From Calliopum simillimum (lineage: Eukaryota > Arthropoda > Insecta > Diptera > Lauxaniidae), in the NCBI GenBank assembly GCA_951812925.1, contig OX638369.1:21729329-21793328 (forward strand): DNA of 64,000 nucleotides. The letters run 5' to 3'. Shown here piece after piece: positions 10,649 through 22,028 of the stretch. Both the position numbers and the translations under genes were made by a program. The stretch's first letter is position 1; each line of letters opens with the position of its first letter. Under the pieces are notes generated by a model. It searched no databases. It saw only the letters and a program-made list of their open reading frames with translations, and was not told the origin of the DNA.

Positions 10649-12403
10649 TTTTCTTTATTCTGATGAGATATTTATCTTAAAGTAAATCAGAGTACCATCA
10701 GTTTGAGTGTTATCTATGTATTGTTTTTCAACTTTGTACAAATTGGACCAAAAATTTTTTTTAAACAAAGAAGTTTCCAACTTTACTCTGCTCAATACTG
10801 TCTCCAAAATATTTTGTTATTGGTTTTTGTGTTGCACCCTAATGCATCCTTATGGGTATCCTTCTTTTCATAATTTAAAACTTTAATTAAAAACTTTATG
10901 GCCATTTTCGAAAGTGCCTGGTTTAATTTACAAAACAGATGGCAATATAAAATTTGCACTAAAATTTTAAAATTAAATTTATCCTTTTCATCTCCTACAA
11001 TTTAATTGAGTTTAATTTGAATATAAAATTTGTGTTTTTTTCTAGCAGCGCTTACCCATTAACTTGTTTCGAATACAAAAACCGACAGGAAGCAGGTCAA
11101 ACAATATAAGCAGTAAAATAGCAACAATAGAGATTAGCCAATAAAGGAAAGGCTTGCGTAAAGCCACGTGATTACCTTTTAAAACTTCAAACCATTAAAT
11201 CGAATCTGACAAAGACGACAGCCACGACGTTGCTGCAGGCTGGCCAGCACTGTCAGTGTACCTTCAAAATGGTCGCGAATCGGTTGTGCGTTAAAAGCGC
11301 TGTGAAAGCCCATTATATACTTTTTATTGCTCGATATAAATTTTATTTACATTGTTTTTGTTGTTGTTGTTGTTGTTGTTGTATTTCTTTTATATTTTAT
11401 TTTGCTTAAATTTATAGCAGCCGCTTCAATGTATTTATTATTAGCTTTTGAGCACTGAGAGAAATTTCTTATGAACTTGGTAGATCGTTGTTTATGAAGG
11501 CAGGGTCGAACTGGTTTTGACTGTTTTTATAAGTGGACCTATCTTTTGAGATTCTTAAAAATTTGTAAAAAATTGTACATATATAATATCTTGTCAGTTT
11601 GTCAACACTTTTAAGGTTAAAAGTTCACGCAATTTGATTTACTGCAAATATCTCGCTAATTGCTAACTCTATAGAAAAATTTTGCTGGCAGTTTTGTAGC
11701 TTAATAATTTTAGTACAAAAAAAGTTTTCAGGACTTTTTTCCTACGACATATCGCTTACGAGTTACGAGCAAATAATGAAAAAATCAACATTTTTTTCTA
11801 TTGACGGTAAAAGTTTCCAAAATATGACTCCAATTTTATTTCCTTTTTATTACTTTAAAGTCTCTTTCTATTTTGGTTTTGTGCAATGAAATCAGTGATT
11901 TTTAGAATATATGAAACTATGTGAAACGCCCGCCATGAAAATTTAGCATTAGTTCGCAACCGTGCTATAAATTTTGATACATTCAGTTTGCAATTATATT
12001 TGTTAAGTAAATTGAAGCCGGTCTTTATAATAAATAAAAGATCATTGAAAAATATCCAACCGTTTAACTTTGACAGCATGATTTTTATTGAAACGTCCGA
12101 AAAATTGGTTATAAAACTAGTTTATTTATCGATAAACTGGAAAATGAATTTGCTTCTAGTGTGTGGGAAATGGGAAACATCCGACATGAAATGAACGATT
12201 ACATAAAATAGTACACTGCGAGCTCAATACTTTAAAGCTTACAGTCAGGTATGATTTATGAAAAAACTTTCTTTCCTATTTTCTATTTTTTATTTTTTTT
12301 TTGTGTTATGAGTCACAGTAGTGTCACCACATACAACAGAACTGCATTTTCGCAGTTTTGGTTTGATTACCATAAAATTTACCATATTGATACATTTTTA
12401 TAC
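10649..12403. other. Gap without a recognisable gene
   Basis: Mostly AT-rich unique-looking DNA. A somewhat GC-richer stretch at 11040-11300 could be old unique (regulatory) sequence but shows no splice-bounded frame. A (TTG)n tract lies at 11355-11393. Confidence 0.4.
11355..11393. repeat. (TTG)n microsatellite
   Basis: About twelve uninterrupted TTG triplets, equivalent to CAA on the other strand, a common short repeat in fly non-coding DNA. Confidence 0.95.
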
Positions 12404-13170
12404 CTTACACCCAGTTTATATTCACTCTGTCCTTCCTTTTGTAACGCAGAAATGGATTCGTGACAGGTAGATAAAGGTATATATATTTTTGATCAGTGCC
12501 ACCTCCAGCGTCGATATAGCTATGTCCGTATGTCTGGATATCTGTCTAAATATCTGTCTTTCCGTTGAAATCATTTCAATATTTTTTGGGAAAAACACAA
12601 TTCAATGATACACTGCATCCCATTTCAAAGTAAGCTCATCGTATTGAAAATGAGCGAAATCAGTCAAGGGCCACGCCTTCCGCCTATATAAAAAATATAT
12701 TTCAAATACAACTATAGGAGTATTTTTCATGACAATCCAACTAAAAACACACAAATACTAGGGACTGTAAGCGCAAGCTATGAGAAAAAACTAGGTGAAC
12801 GCGGACAAGAGGGCGTGGGAAAAACACAATTCAATGATACACTGCATCCCATGTCAAAGTAAGCTCATCGTATTGAAAATGAGCGAAATCAGTCAAGGGC
12901 CACGCCTTCCGCTTATATAAAAAATATATTTCAAATACAACTATAGGAGTATTTTTCATGACAATCCAACTAAAAACACACAAATACTAGGGACTGTAAG
13001 CGCAAGCTATGAGAAAAAACTAGGTGAACGCGGACAAGAGGGCGTGGCACCTCCAATATAAGCAAAAGCTTCAGAGTGCTATACTGAAAAAGATTTTTTA
13101 AGAATATCCAACCAAATTTCAAACATACACTCAAAACAGTAAATGCAAGCTCGGAGCAAAAACTACACAG
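12404..13170 (+). mobile_element. DINE-1-like element, copy B (3' truncated, internally duplicated)
   Basis: Starts TTTTTATACCTTACACCC (about 12404), carries the degenerate GTCY tract CTATGTCCGTATGTCTGG (about 12521), and reaches only the first 3' repeat unit (GGCGTGGCACCTCC at about 13041). It stops in the second unit near 13165, so the GGCC/CTAG end is missing. A 229-bp segment is tandemly duplicated inside (12588-13045). Confidence 0.7.
12588..13045. repeat. 229-bp recent tandem duplication inside copy B
   Basis: 12588-12816 and 12817-13045 begin with GGGAAAAACACAATTCAATG and are almost identical; I see only about two base differences (near 12613 against 12853, and 12675 against 12914). 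The junction lies inside GGGCGTGG, so a short shared word probably mediated the exchange. Confidence 0.9.
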
Positions 13171-13890
13171 CAAATAGTTTGGATGTAAAATTCAAACCAA
13201 ATTGCAATGAATACAAATCCACACCAAAATTTGGTATAAAATCTATGCTTTAACTGGGTATACAAGCCGTTTGTACTTGTTCGTATAAAATTTATACGAA
13301 TAAAGTATCAATACAATTCATACTATTTTGGTTTAAATCTAATAGCATCACAATACAAAAATCTTTTATACTATTTTTGTATACATTTTATATAGAAGTT
13401 CATATGAAAGTATTTTAAACCATTTTATATAAAACTAGCGTTGTTCTGCCCTTTTTCATTAGGAGGCGCGATGAGTTCGATTTGAACGAAAGCTGCTATA
13501 TGTGCAGGGATTTATCATTTAAGCAAATTTTTTCCTACAGCGTGCGCAACAACCTCATGTGCGATCCCTGCAATTTTTTGCATGGCTAATAGTTGACACT
13601 ATTTATATTGATGTATCAAGTTTAAAGCACGTTGATTGGTAGTAAAAACATCTGTATACAATGTATATTATACATACCAAGTTTTATTACAAAATCTGCT
13701 ATACCTGCAGAGATATAGCATTTTAAGACTTTTTTTTGTATGGGGGCTACTACTCCCTCTCACCCAATCCCCCCTTTGCATAGCCATAAACCACCTGCAG
13801 TATAAAACAAATACATACTGCAAAAATGGTTACGATCGGTTAAGCGGTTTCAAAGTTATAAGACGACAAACACACGCACACTACATTTTT
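13171..13890. other. Gap with small palindromes; left neighbour of a foldback
   Basis: Contains TTCGTATAAAATTTATACGAA-type palindromic sequence near 13279-13299 and several TATAAAA words. The open frame at 13636-13956 runs into the foldback arm and includes the dispersed-repeat phrase TATAAGACGACAAACACAC, so it is not supported as a gene. Confidence 0.4.
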
Positions 13891-14893
13891 ATATATGAAG
13901 AACTCCACGCCAAGTGTACCAATTTCCGATTTCGCTCAAATTTGGCAATATGGTAGATCCAGTGTGCAAGAACAACAATCCGGGAGGATTTGGTTCTAAT
14001 ACCATTTCTTGTTAAAATGCAGGGTGTTGAAGATGGCGTTTTTAGTCATTTTCATGAAAAGGGTGTTTTTTCAAAAATTGATAGCTTACACTAAAGCTTG
14101 TAAATTGATAGATCTAAGTTAATGGTCCCATTTATTTTGAAATGTTCTTTTTATAAAAAAATATTTTTTGGTGAAGAAAATGTTTTTTCACCAAAATTTT
14201 TTACACTTTAAAATACTTTTGAATTTTTTTTAAAAAAAGCCCCCTTCGATTTTTTAAAAGTACTTTAAAATAAAGCATAATTTATAAGCTTTAAAATGAT
14301 GTATGACTCAAGATGGGATTCGGACGCTACATGGGAGTTTTTGGCTTTTGAACGCCCGTGGCAGAACAAAATCTTTTTTTACTCGAGAGGAAAGCATCTT
14401 ACGTAAAAAGTGTATTAAGCAAAAAATGCTTTAAAAAATTCCAAAAAAACTCATAAGTATTGATTGGACGATTTTAAGCATTTATTGCTTTATTTTAAAG
14501 TACTTTAAAAAAAAAAAATCGAAGGGGGCTTTTTTTAAAAAAAATTCAAAAGTATTTTTAAGTGTAAAAAACTTTGGTGAAAAAACATTTTTTTCACCAA
14601 GAAATATTTTTTTATAAAAAGAACATTTTTAAATGAATGGGACCATTAGCTTAGATCTATCAATTTACATACTTTAGTGTAAGCTATAAATTTTTGAAAA
14701 AACACCCTTTTCATGAAAATGACTAAAAACGCCATCTTCAACACCCTGTATTTTAACAAGAAATGGTTTTAGGACCAAATCCTCCCGGATTATTGTTCTT
14801 GCACACCGGATCTACCATATTTTCAAATTTGAGCGAAATTGGAGAAAACATTTTTTTTTTTTTGGTACACTTGGCGTGGAGTGCTTCATATAT
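13891..14893. mobile_element. Foldback element with ~390-bp arms
   Basis: The left arm (13891-14276) begins ATATATGAAGAACTCCACGC, and the right arm (14488-14893) ends with its inverse GGCGTGGAGTGCTTCATATA. Shared inverted phrases run along the whole arm: GGTAGATCC, AATCCTCCCGGATTRTTGTT, ACACCCTTTTCATGAAAATG, TTTTTCACCAA and GCCCCCTTCGAT. The arms differ by scattered substitutions and small indels. The unique spacer (about 210 bp) is less AT-rich (GATTCGGACGCTACATGGGA) and holds no significant frame. This is a non-autonomous foldback/MITE; no target duplication was resolved. Confidence 0.9.
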
Positions 14894-17054
14894 AGATTCA
14901 TATTGTGCTGTATAAACCAATTTTACATAATTTTCGAATAGATATTTCGGAATTAGAAAATGATTTGATGCTGGGAAATAAATTTCATAACAAAATATTT
15001 TTAGTATGAAGTTTAGTTAACGAGATAGTGAGCTTTAAAAATTTGATTCGAAGTAACGCATACCTGGTATAAAAATTTGTTTCGGAAAAAGTTTTAATGA
15101 TTTCTAAGTAGCTTCAACGAACTCCAATGAAAATATTGCTGATTTTGGCATCGTATTTAATGTGTTAACAAGCCCAAACAAAAATTTTTTCCGTGTATAT
15201 CTTTGCTACAGCTGACTTTCTAATGCCCCAAACACTGACCAAATCATCTCTCGCCAATTCAGCTAACTTTATCCAACCAAAAAGAAATCGCACACATACA
15301 TGCACATATCTGTGTTTGTATGAATACACAACATTGACAATTCACTATTTTACCTCCTGTTGTTGTTACTTCATTGTTGTTGTTATTATTTTTGCTGTTG
15401 CCTTTAGCTCAACCTCGGGATACTCTACAAGAGGTAATAAAAGCAATACACCCATCGGGACTCATAGCAGTTTTCCCAAAGTAGCCGCTTCAGCACAATG
15501 AAAGGTCATAAAACGAAATGTGCAAAAGACAGAGAGAGTGAGAAAGAGACAGAAGGAAAAGAGGAGAAAGAGCGCTAGAAAGAGAAGAAGCTCATTCACA
15601 GTAAAGCGACTTCTAACTCCTATGCCAGTCATGTACTGTACCTCAACTCTTACCTTTGACATTTTTGCTGTTTTTATTGTTGTTGTCCTTTTTGTTGCTG
15701 TTTTTGTTATTGTTGCTGTTGCCGTATTATTGCTGTCGAGATGTCGAATAGGTTAAGGTTTTAATAAATTTTATAAAATTGATTACACACAATTTTTATT
15801 GCAACCTAATAAAGTCTCTTCGAAATTAAATTCATTTCACTTGTTTAATCTACCACCCATACACAGAAGCTTTACCGTGTGGTATGCGTCGCTGCTCATA
15901 CTGAAACCCTTTACACATACAAGGTCAGCAGCAGCAGCAGCAGCATAAGGATGATGGTTGCGCTCGATGGCAGCAGCAGCAGTACATGAAATGCGTATGT
16001 AATTGGTAGTAAATTATTGGCCATAAAGTAATGGAGTTAAAATGTTGCGATGTTTTATGTTGCGGAAAATTGTGAAAGAGTGAATGTCCCAGTGTTTTCT
16101 TCTTTTTGTTTTTATTACCCCTTATAAATAAAATATCATTTTATTTTATTTTTATTTTAATGCTTCTATTAAATTCTTTTAGCCATAGATCATTTTCACC
16201 TGCGTGGCTTTAACCACAAACGGTAGGTATATAACAAGAAAAAAGGGCTGGACACAGAAAAAAAAATTGCAAAAAAAGATTTACATAATTCGATAATAAT
16301 AAATACGTGCAATATTTTCTGTAACTTGGAAATGTAGGTGAAAAATATTTTATTGCATCAAAAGATAAGATATAAAAAATTCAATTAAAAAATTGTATGG
16401 TCTTTCGTTTTGTCCGCGGTCGAGTGCAGACGTGTTTTCGGGTGTAGTCGTCGTGCGTGTCTTAGCGTCAGAACTGTTTCATACGCCTTTTTCAAGGTTA
16501 TGAAATGTACAGTAGGGACAAAAAATAAAATAAAATTAAACAAAGAAATTACAAAAACTATAATTTGAAATATTAATTTCCAAAATGGAAGTGTAATTGG
16601 TGATGGCGTTATAATTCTTTGACTTGGCCAAATAAGTCTTCAAGTCTTGGTTTTCCCAAGTGACGACGAAGCAACGTTAAAAACCAAAAAAATAAAATTT
16701 ATTGAGTAAATAAACTCGAAATAAAAGGAGGCACTGGCAAAATTTCGCTTAGTCTATTAGAAGAAAAGCAGGAAAAATATTTTTGTTCCCTAGTCTTTAT
16801 CCTTTTTTATAATTTTTAATCATATCAAAGCGATTATTTCTTAACGGATAAGGACTTTTCAAATTGATAAGGCTGTGAGATAGTGAAATTTAGGCGAATT
16901 TGATAAGAATTGTTTGCTTCAAAATACATAAGAATTGAAGAAGACATAAGAGAAAGTACGATTTCTGCTGTAATCCGAGCGAAAAAACGACATTCTGAAA
17001 GTAAACACCGAAAAGCTTGAAGCCAAGCTCTCATTTTCAGCGTTCAAGAGTAAT
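14894..17054. other. Gap with triplet repeats
   Basis: Unique-looking AT-rich DNA with TTG/CTG-rich tracts (15357-15405, 15661-15735), a GA-rich stretch (15527-15590) and CAG runs (15926-15945, 15971-15982). Open frames here are low-complexity. No RNA or protein gene recognised. Confidence 0.4.
15926..15982. repeat. Interrupted (CAG)n
   Basis: Six to seven CAG triplets at 15926-15945 and four more at 15971-15982, separated by ATAAGGATGATGGTTGCGC. No open frame gives a believable glutamine tract. Confidence 0.9.
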
Positions 17055-17334
17055 AAGTGACGGACAAAAAAATAGGGTCATTATGTATTTAAATTTTTTT
17101 CTATGTCGTCCATAAAAATTCGGGAGACCTTGCAGAAAATATGTAAATCTATTATTTGTTTCCAAAACTCAAGTCTGGAAAAATTTTTTAATTGATTGCG
17201 GTTCTCATTTTCACCAATTTTAAAATAACGCCAAAATTTTCAATGCACAAAAATTGAGTAAAGCTTATTACATTAGGTATATGCATTTTTCATCTTCTTT
17301 TCATTTGTAGTTTATAAATTACAAATAATGACCA

Positions 17335-17447
17335 TCAGACTCGTCATGAAAACTGCAATTAGATTCTCCATCTAAAGAAGATGATAAATACATTTGTTTT
17401 CTGAGGCTTTTTTCTTTGGTGGTCCATATTACCCGCACCACTGAAAA
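17335..17447 (-). mobile_element. Inverse fragment of the 9-kb zinc-finger transposon
   Basis: Read on the minus strand, this segment repeats GCGGGTAATATGGACYACCA, then the AAAGAAAAA...GCCTCA and TTTATCATCTTCTT phrases, and the GATGGAGAATC...TGCAGTTTT sequence that codes the acidic serine-rich part at 9376-9490. The match is high but not perfect. It replaces or interrupts the DNA-binding part of the Tc1-like element, so it probably inserted there. Confidence 0.8.
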
Positions 17448-17519
17448 GATGATTTTTATTTCACGCAGGGATCATTTTGGGATCCTTTTTGGTTTGATGT
17501 ATTCATCCAAAAAGTGTTT

Positions 17520-18210
17520 GGAGTTCCAGTTTCTACCAGAACTGTTAAACGACATTTGGTGAAAAAAAAGCGTTTCTGAAGATCATCGCGGAAAGTCTCA
17601 AGTGACTAAGAAAAAACCGATTAGCATTCGAAAAATTACAATCTGATTGGGACGGAGTAGTTAATGGATAAAATGACACAACATCTCTTTGTCGGACAAA
17701 ACAAAAGTTAATTAAATTAAAAGTGATGCAAAACGTGAACAAGACATCCAAGAAATACAGAATATAGTCCTCGCTATATCACCAAAACCTTCAAAAATAA
17801 GAGTGGGAATATAATGGGTGTGGAGATTTTATATTTCTTGAGGTGGTGTTCGGCCTGTGTACTGCAGCAGAGAAATATTGGAATCAAATTTTTACGTCTG
17901 TATCTTGGAGAAATTAATGCTTGCATATGCTATTAAAATGGTAATTTCAGCTAAATAACGACCCTAAACACATATCACGTCTAGCAAAAAAATGAATTTC
18001 GGACAAAAATGTGGAATTAATGATTTAGGCAGTGCTTCAGACTTAAGCCCAATCAAAAATTTGTGGAAAATAGTTAAAGAAAAAATAGGACCAATAAAAC
18101 AAAAAAGTAAGAAGGAGTTGTGGGAAAAAGTTCAAAAGCTTGGTACGATATTCCGAAAAGCACCTGCCAGGCCTAGGTGGACTCAATGCCGAAAATATGT
18201 CGCGCAGTGA
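17520..18210 (+). pseudogene. Tc1-like transposase, frameshifted, catalytic Glu replaced
   Basis: Reading across three frames gives, in family order: a GVPVSTRTVKRHL helix-turn-helix-like stretch (about 17520); SDKTKVN around the first catalytic Asp (codon 17695); TEYSPRYITKTFKNKSGNIM, the usual segment before VWG (about 17755); NNDPKHISRLAKK, the DNDPKHT motif with the second Asp (codon 17960); then LSPIKNLWKIVKEKI, where the family has PIENLW. The catalytic Glu is Lys here (codon 18055), about 32 codons after the second Asp, close to the D34E spacing. The end (SMPKICRAVIENKGNAAKY after a shift) matches the family C-terminus. Many stops and shifts show it is dead. Confidence 0.85.
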
Positions 18211-18514
18211 TTGAAAATAAAGGTAATGCTGCTAAATATTAGCTGCTTTAATAAGATTTTTTTTTATTTTCCCTACTTTTTAATGTGTTTTCAGCAATGA
18301 CCCTAGTTTTTTGATCACCATGTATTTGATCCTGAATGATTGTCTTGTTTTATATTATTTAAGGAAAGTAATATTTACGAGTATGTTGTGGTTATTGGAA
18401 ATGGAAGTACTAAATAAAAAATGTTTTATTAAAAAAATTCTTTTCCATCAGCTGTTATGTGATATGATGAAAAAGGAAAATTTTCAACTGAACCTAGTTT
18501 TTTGTACGTCACTG

Positions 18515-20859
18515 TAACTGTCCAAAAGGTTTTGTTTTTGTTATTCTTATAGACTCGATAAAATGGAAAACTAAGTTACAGATACTGGTGAGAGAATTAT
18601 GAACAAAAATGATAAAAATTTTACTTGCATATTGCACTGACGGCCTTCTGGAGGGATGTTCATTTGTGACATCACGAATCCAAAAAAATTATACAATCGC
18701 CATATTCATTGTCAAACAACCACCAAATTCAAGAAATATACAGAAAAAAAAAATTGGTAAATTCTCAAACAAAAATAAAAAATTCAGGGCCATCTGGAAA
18801 TATACCCAAATCATCAGCAATCATTTTTGTATCAATTGTCTTGAGCAGGGCCACATTTTTCTCATCGTTCGAACATTTTTCTCATCGATCGAACATTTTG
18901 ACCGGCTTTCTCCTAGCTTGTCCCCAACAGAAAAATGTCTAGTGTGAAATCCTTGAAAACACTTTAAAACAGATTGAACAGATTGGCATTCATTGAAACT
19001 TTGAACTGACTTGTTTTGACACCGAATGCTGTTAAGAACCGCAAGACGAATTTCTCACTGTGTCGGTTTCGGAATTTCTTTCGACCTTTGGTCAGTTATT
19101 TTACGTTTAATTTGTGTGAAATTTAAAATAAAATATCGTAAGACAATTGAAAATCGTCCTACATCTTTAAATTTTTGCAAAAAAAAATAAACTAGCACCA
19201 ACATTGCGAATTTTTGTTAGTCTCCTCCTAAAATGAAGATTTCTTTTAAAAGTTTCATGCTCGAAATGAGACGTTATATCTTGTTTTGTTGAATTAAATT
19301 TATTTCTCCTTTGTCCCCGAAATTTCAAAAAATAAAATCAGTTAATTTGCTGAAGCACACAATTCTTTGTCCCAAAGCACAAGGACAATTTAAAATCAAC
19401 ACTATACACACACATACACACTTATGTAACTAAACATCTCATGCGCTGCTGCACACTTACAGCTGATTATTTTGTTACCAAATTGCACCATATCATAGAT
19501 AACAAAAAAAAAAAAAAAAAAGACCCAAAGTAACGAAATCAAAACTCAAATAAACACATACACACGCACATATGTAGATAACATATAAAACACTTATATT
19601 TACAAACTCAAACGAAAAAAGTTCATAACAACTTGTAAGTTATTTGGACAACAACAGCAACAGTAACATTTCCCTTGACAAAACTAATGCTCCAAGGAAA
19701 AGTTGTGGTAAGAAATTTTGCTGCTTTTTTAGCTTTCTTTATCCGGTTTTTTGCAGCTGATAGTGCTATTTCTACTACCACTACTACTGCTGCTCCACTA
19801 CTATTACTACTTTTACAACTGGCCGCATTTTGTGTGTCACTTCCGGCAGCTGCACATGAACTTAGCAGCAGCAGTAGCACTAGCGTCAGAGTGTGTAAAC
19901 AATTTTTGCAGTTAACTACTTATGGACAGAGTTGTAAAAGATTGCAAACGATTGTAGCTTAATCCTTTTTTTAGACAGCGTTGGTGAGCTTCATTTAGTA
20001 GGCGAAAAACCATGATTTTAAATTGAAATGGAAATACTGCGAAACTACAGAATAGTGACATTGAAACATTGAAAACAAAGCAATAATGCAAAAAGAATCC
20101 TTAATTTTAATGCTACGTTTCTATCGGAGATTTATAGATGATTTACTGCTGTTTCGAGACATAGCTCGGTATGGTATGGTTAGTAACCATACCAAAATAA
20201 ATCTACTTCTGATGAAATTTGTTTTATATCTGCATATGAATCTCAACAGGGCTTCCTATGTGGTTATTTTCGACCAACAATTTAGACAATTGGCTTTAAA
20301 TGTCATTAAAAAATGAAAATAAAAGATAAATATTTAGAAGAAGAGGAAAAAACATTTTTGTTTTGCCGTTTATTAAATTTACTGTCAAAAATAAATCTCT
20401 TTCAGCCGGTAGAAACATATAGGATTTAACGAGAAAATTTAAGAATCTCGTCACAGCTTAATCTCCGGTAAATTGCGTTAGGCGCGGTTATGAGGGCGTA
20501 ATCAGCATATGAGCCAATTTTCATCTAGACCATTCAGTTAGCCAATTATTATCCATCTTTATTGGCAGTGTATGATTTTTAGCTACACATCTACAATAAA
20601 ACTTATTATTATTTCTTAGTTATAACTAGTTCCTCAGTTTTTGGCTCATTTCTTTCGTTCTCTGGTCCAACTTGTACGTCTTGATATAATTTAGGATTTT
20701 AATCGGGTCTAAATCCATAAAGTTCCGCATATCCTTAAAATAGAAAGAACCAAATATTCTTAATCAATTTTTTTGGCAAGTGCTCGTAAAGACTAGACTG
20801 TTGGAGAGTCAACTACTCCATCCACTCATCATCTCCAATACCATTTTGTCTGAAATCAT
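18515..20859. other. Gap with simple repeats
   Basis: A 21-bp tandem pair (CATTTTTCTCATCGWTCGAA, about 18857-18899) is inside an open frame that is probably not a gene. An A run (19502-19520) and ACTACT/GCAGCAGC-type triplets (19775-19880) make up the frames at 19623-19962. The frame 20086-20316 contains FIDDLLLF, which recalls the reverse-transcriptase YxDD box, but nothing around it supports a polymerase. Confidence 0.4.
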
Positions 20860-21900
20860 CTTACAATAATATGACATAGAGGGTTTAATGTAATAGCTTA
20901 TATTCTCTGTAAGCATTAATGAGCCTTTCTTAGCTAACTTATGTGAGCTTTCATTGCCTGGAATATTTTTATGACCAGGTACCTACCACATTTTTAATTT
21001 GTGTTTTTCATAAAAAAACTTGAAGCTCTCTAAGACAACACCTGACTATTTCAGATCTTATATTCCTAATAGTGGTGAGCGAAATCGGTCTAGATCTTGT
21101 TAATTTTTCGAGATCCAGATCAAGATGCTGAAATAATTTTAAGAACAAGTTTGGTATGATCTTGGTCTTGGCCTTGGTCACGATTATCACAAAAACCAAG
21201 CCTGCTTTTTAGTCTAGATGTATAAACTTACCTCTCATTTTGAAATTTAGCATCTTAGCAGTTGGGTTTGCTTTGGAAAAATAAGGTTTGGAAATTTTGA
21301 ATACTCAGTAATCTTTAGTTATTTTTTCAAGACCATGATCGATACCAAGAACTAATGCCCGGGACAAAAACCAAGACCAATACTCATTACCAAAATAAAG
21401 ACAAAGACTTAGACTCAATGTGCAAGGCCAAAACTCAATGCTCATCACTATTCCTAATTTGCAGAGATTTGATGACAGCTTTACTATCGATATGGATGGT
21501 TTTGTCAGCAGATGTTATTTCCCAAATTTCAAATATTTTGTTGCAGAAAATTTCGATTATGTAGCCTATTTTAGAACCATCCGTATACACTTCTTAAATG
21601 GAACCATTAGGACATCATTGTTCTCCAATTGCTTAGCGTAGAAAACTAAGGTTTGATACTTTTCCTAAAATCTCTGAAAGCTTTAAGTAAAAGATAAGTT
21701 TTTTAAACTAATAGGTCTGATTTAGTCTAACAGCTTTTTTCTAATCAGTTTATATAGTATAAAGATCTCCCGCTAAAACGTTGAATATCACTTTCAATGC
21801 TTCTGTAGAAGTTGTCCTCATTGCCAACAATATTACTAAAAGAGGAACATTTGTACTTTGTCCAATTCCTTCCAATTGTCAAAATTCCACGAAATTTTGG
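20860..21900 (-). pseudogene. RNase H-bearing LINE remnant (I-superfamily-like)
   Basis: Read on the minus strand from 21900 down, pieces of a non-LTR retrotransposon ORF2 appear in the right order. First come WNFDNWKELDKVQ (about 21893-21857) and MRTTSTEALKVIF (about 21820-21780), the usual LDKVQ...LRTTPTEAL region after the reverse transcriptase. Then come VYTDGSK (about 21590), DSKAVIKSL (about 21490), IRSEIVRCCLRELQVF (about 21060-21010) and VPGHKNIPGNE followed by KLAKKGS (about 20985-20917), the conserved RNase H blocks. Frameshifts and stops lie between blocks. The reverse transcriptase itself is not seen. The reading frame is interrupted by the MITE at 21070-21450 between SLQIRN and IRSEIV. 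The clade (I, LOA or relative) is not resolved. Confidence 0.85.
21070..21450. mobile_element. hAT-type MITE inserted in the LINE RNase H
   Basis: 381 bp with TIRs TAGTGGTGAGC (21070-21080) and its inverse GCTCATCACTA (21440-21450), the start expected of many hAT elements. TTCCTAA flanks both sides directly (21063-21069 and 21451-21457). hAT duplications are 8 bp, so this 7-bp repeat implies either a lost base or another superfamily. Removing the element and one repeat restores a continuous LINE RNase H reading. The interior is full of CTTGGTC or CCAAGACC words on opposite strands. No coding capacity. Confidence 0.85.
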
Positions 21901-22028
21901 GAGCAAGCCTTTTTAAGATCGTCAAAATATAAAATTTGTTGAAAATATTTATAATTTTTGCCTAAAGATTGATGCCTTAAGAATCAATATATTTCGAAAA
22001 ACTTTATCAGTTCTATTGAGTAGGGGAG

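Larger units (their letters stand above)
17055..18514 (+). mobile_element. Decayed Tc1-like transposon
   Basis: The left end AAGTGACGGACAAAAAAATA (about 17055) pairs with the inverse of the right end (TAGTTTTTTGTACGTCACTG, ending 18514); 22 of the first 25 positions agree. The right end abuts TA (18515-18516), and a TA also lies just before the left end, as expected for Tc1/mariner targets. A second inverted copy of the end (AATGACCCTAGTTTTTTGAT, about 18295-18322) lies inside the right end, like the IR/DR arrangement of Tc1 relatives such as Minos, S and Paris. Total length of about 1.46 kb suits the family. A fragment of another transposon lies in the left part (17335-17447). Confidence 0.85.

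Noticed and set aside
19623..19962. Opposite-strand frames rich in Ser, Ala, Thr and Leu
   Set aside because: They arise from ACT/GCT/CAG triplet repeats and are open on both strands for that reason.
20086..20316. Frame with FIDDLLLF, resembling a reverse-transcriptase YxDD box
   Set aside because: No other polymerase blocks lie before or after it in any frame; a four-residue match is expected by chance in this much sequence.
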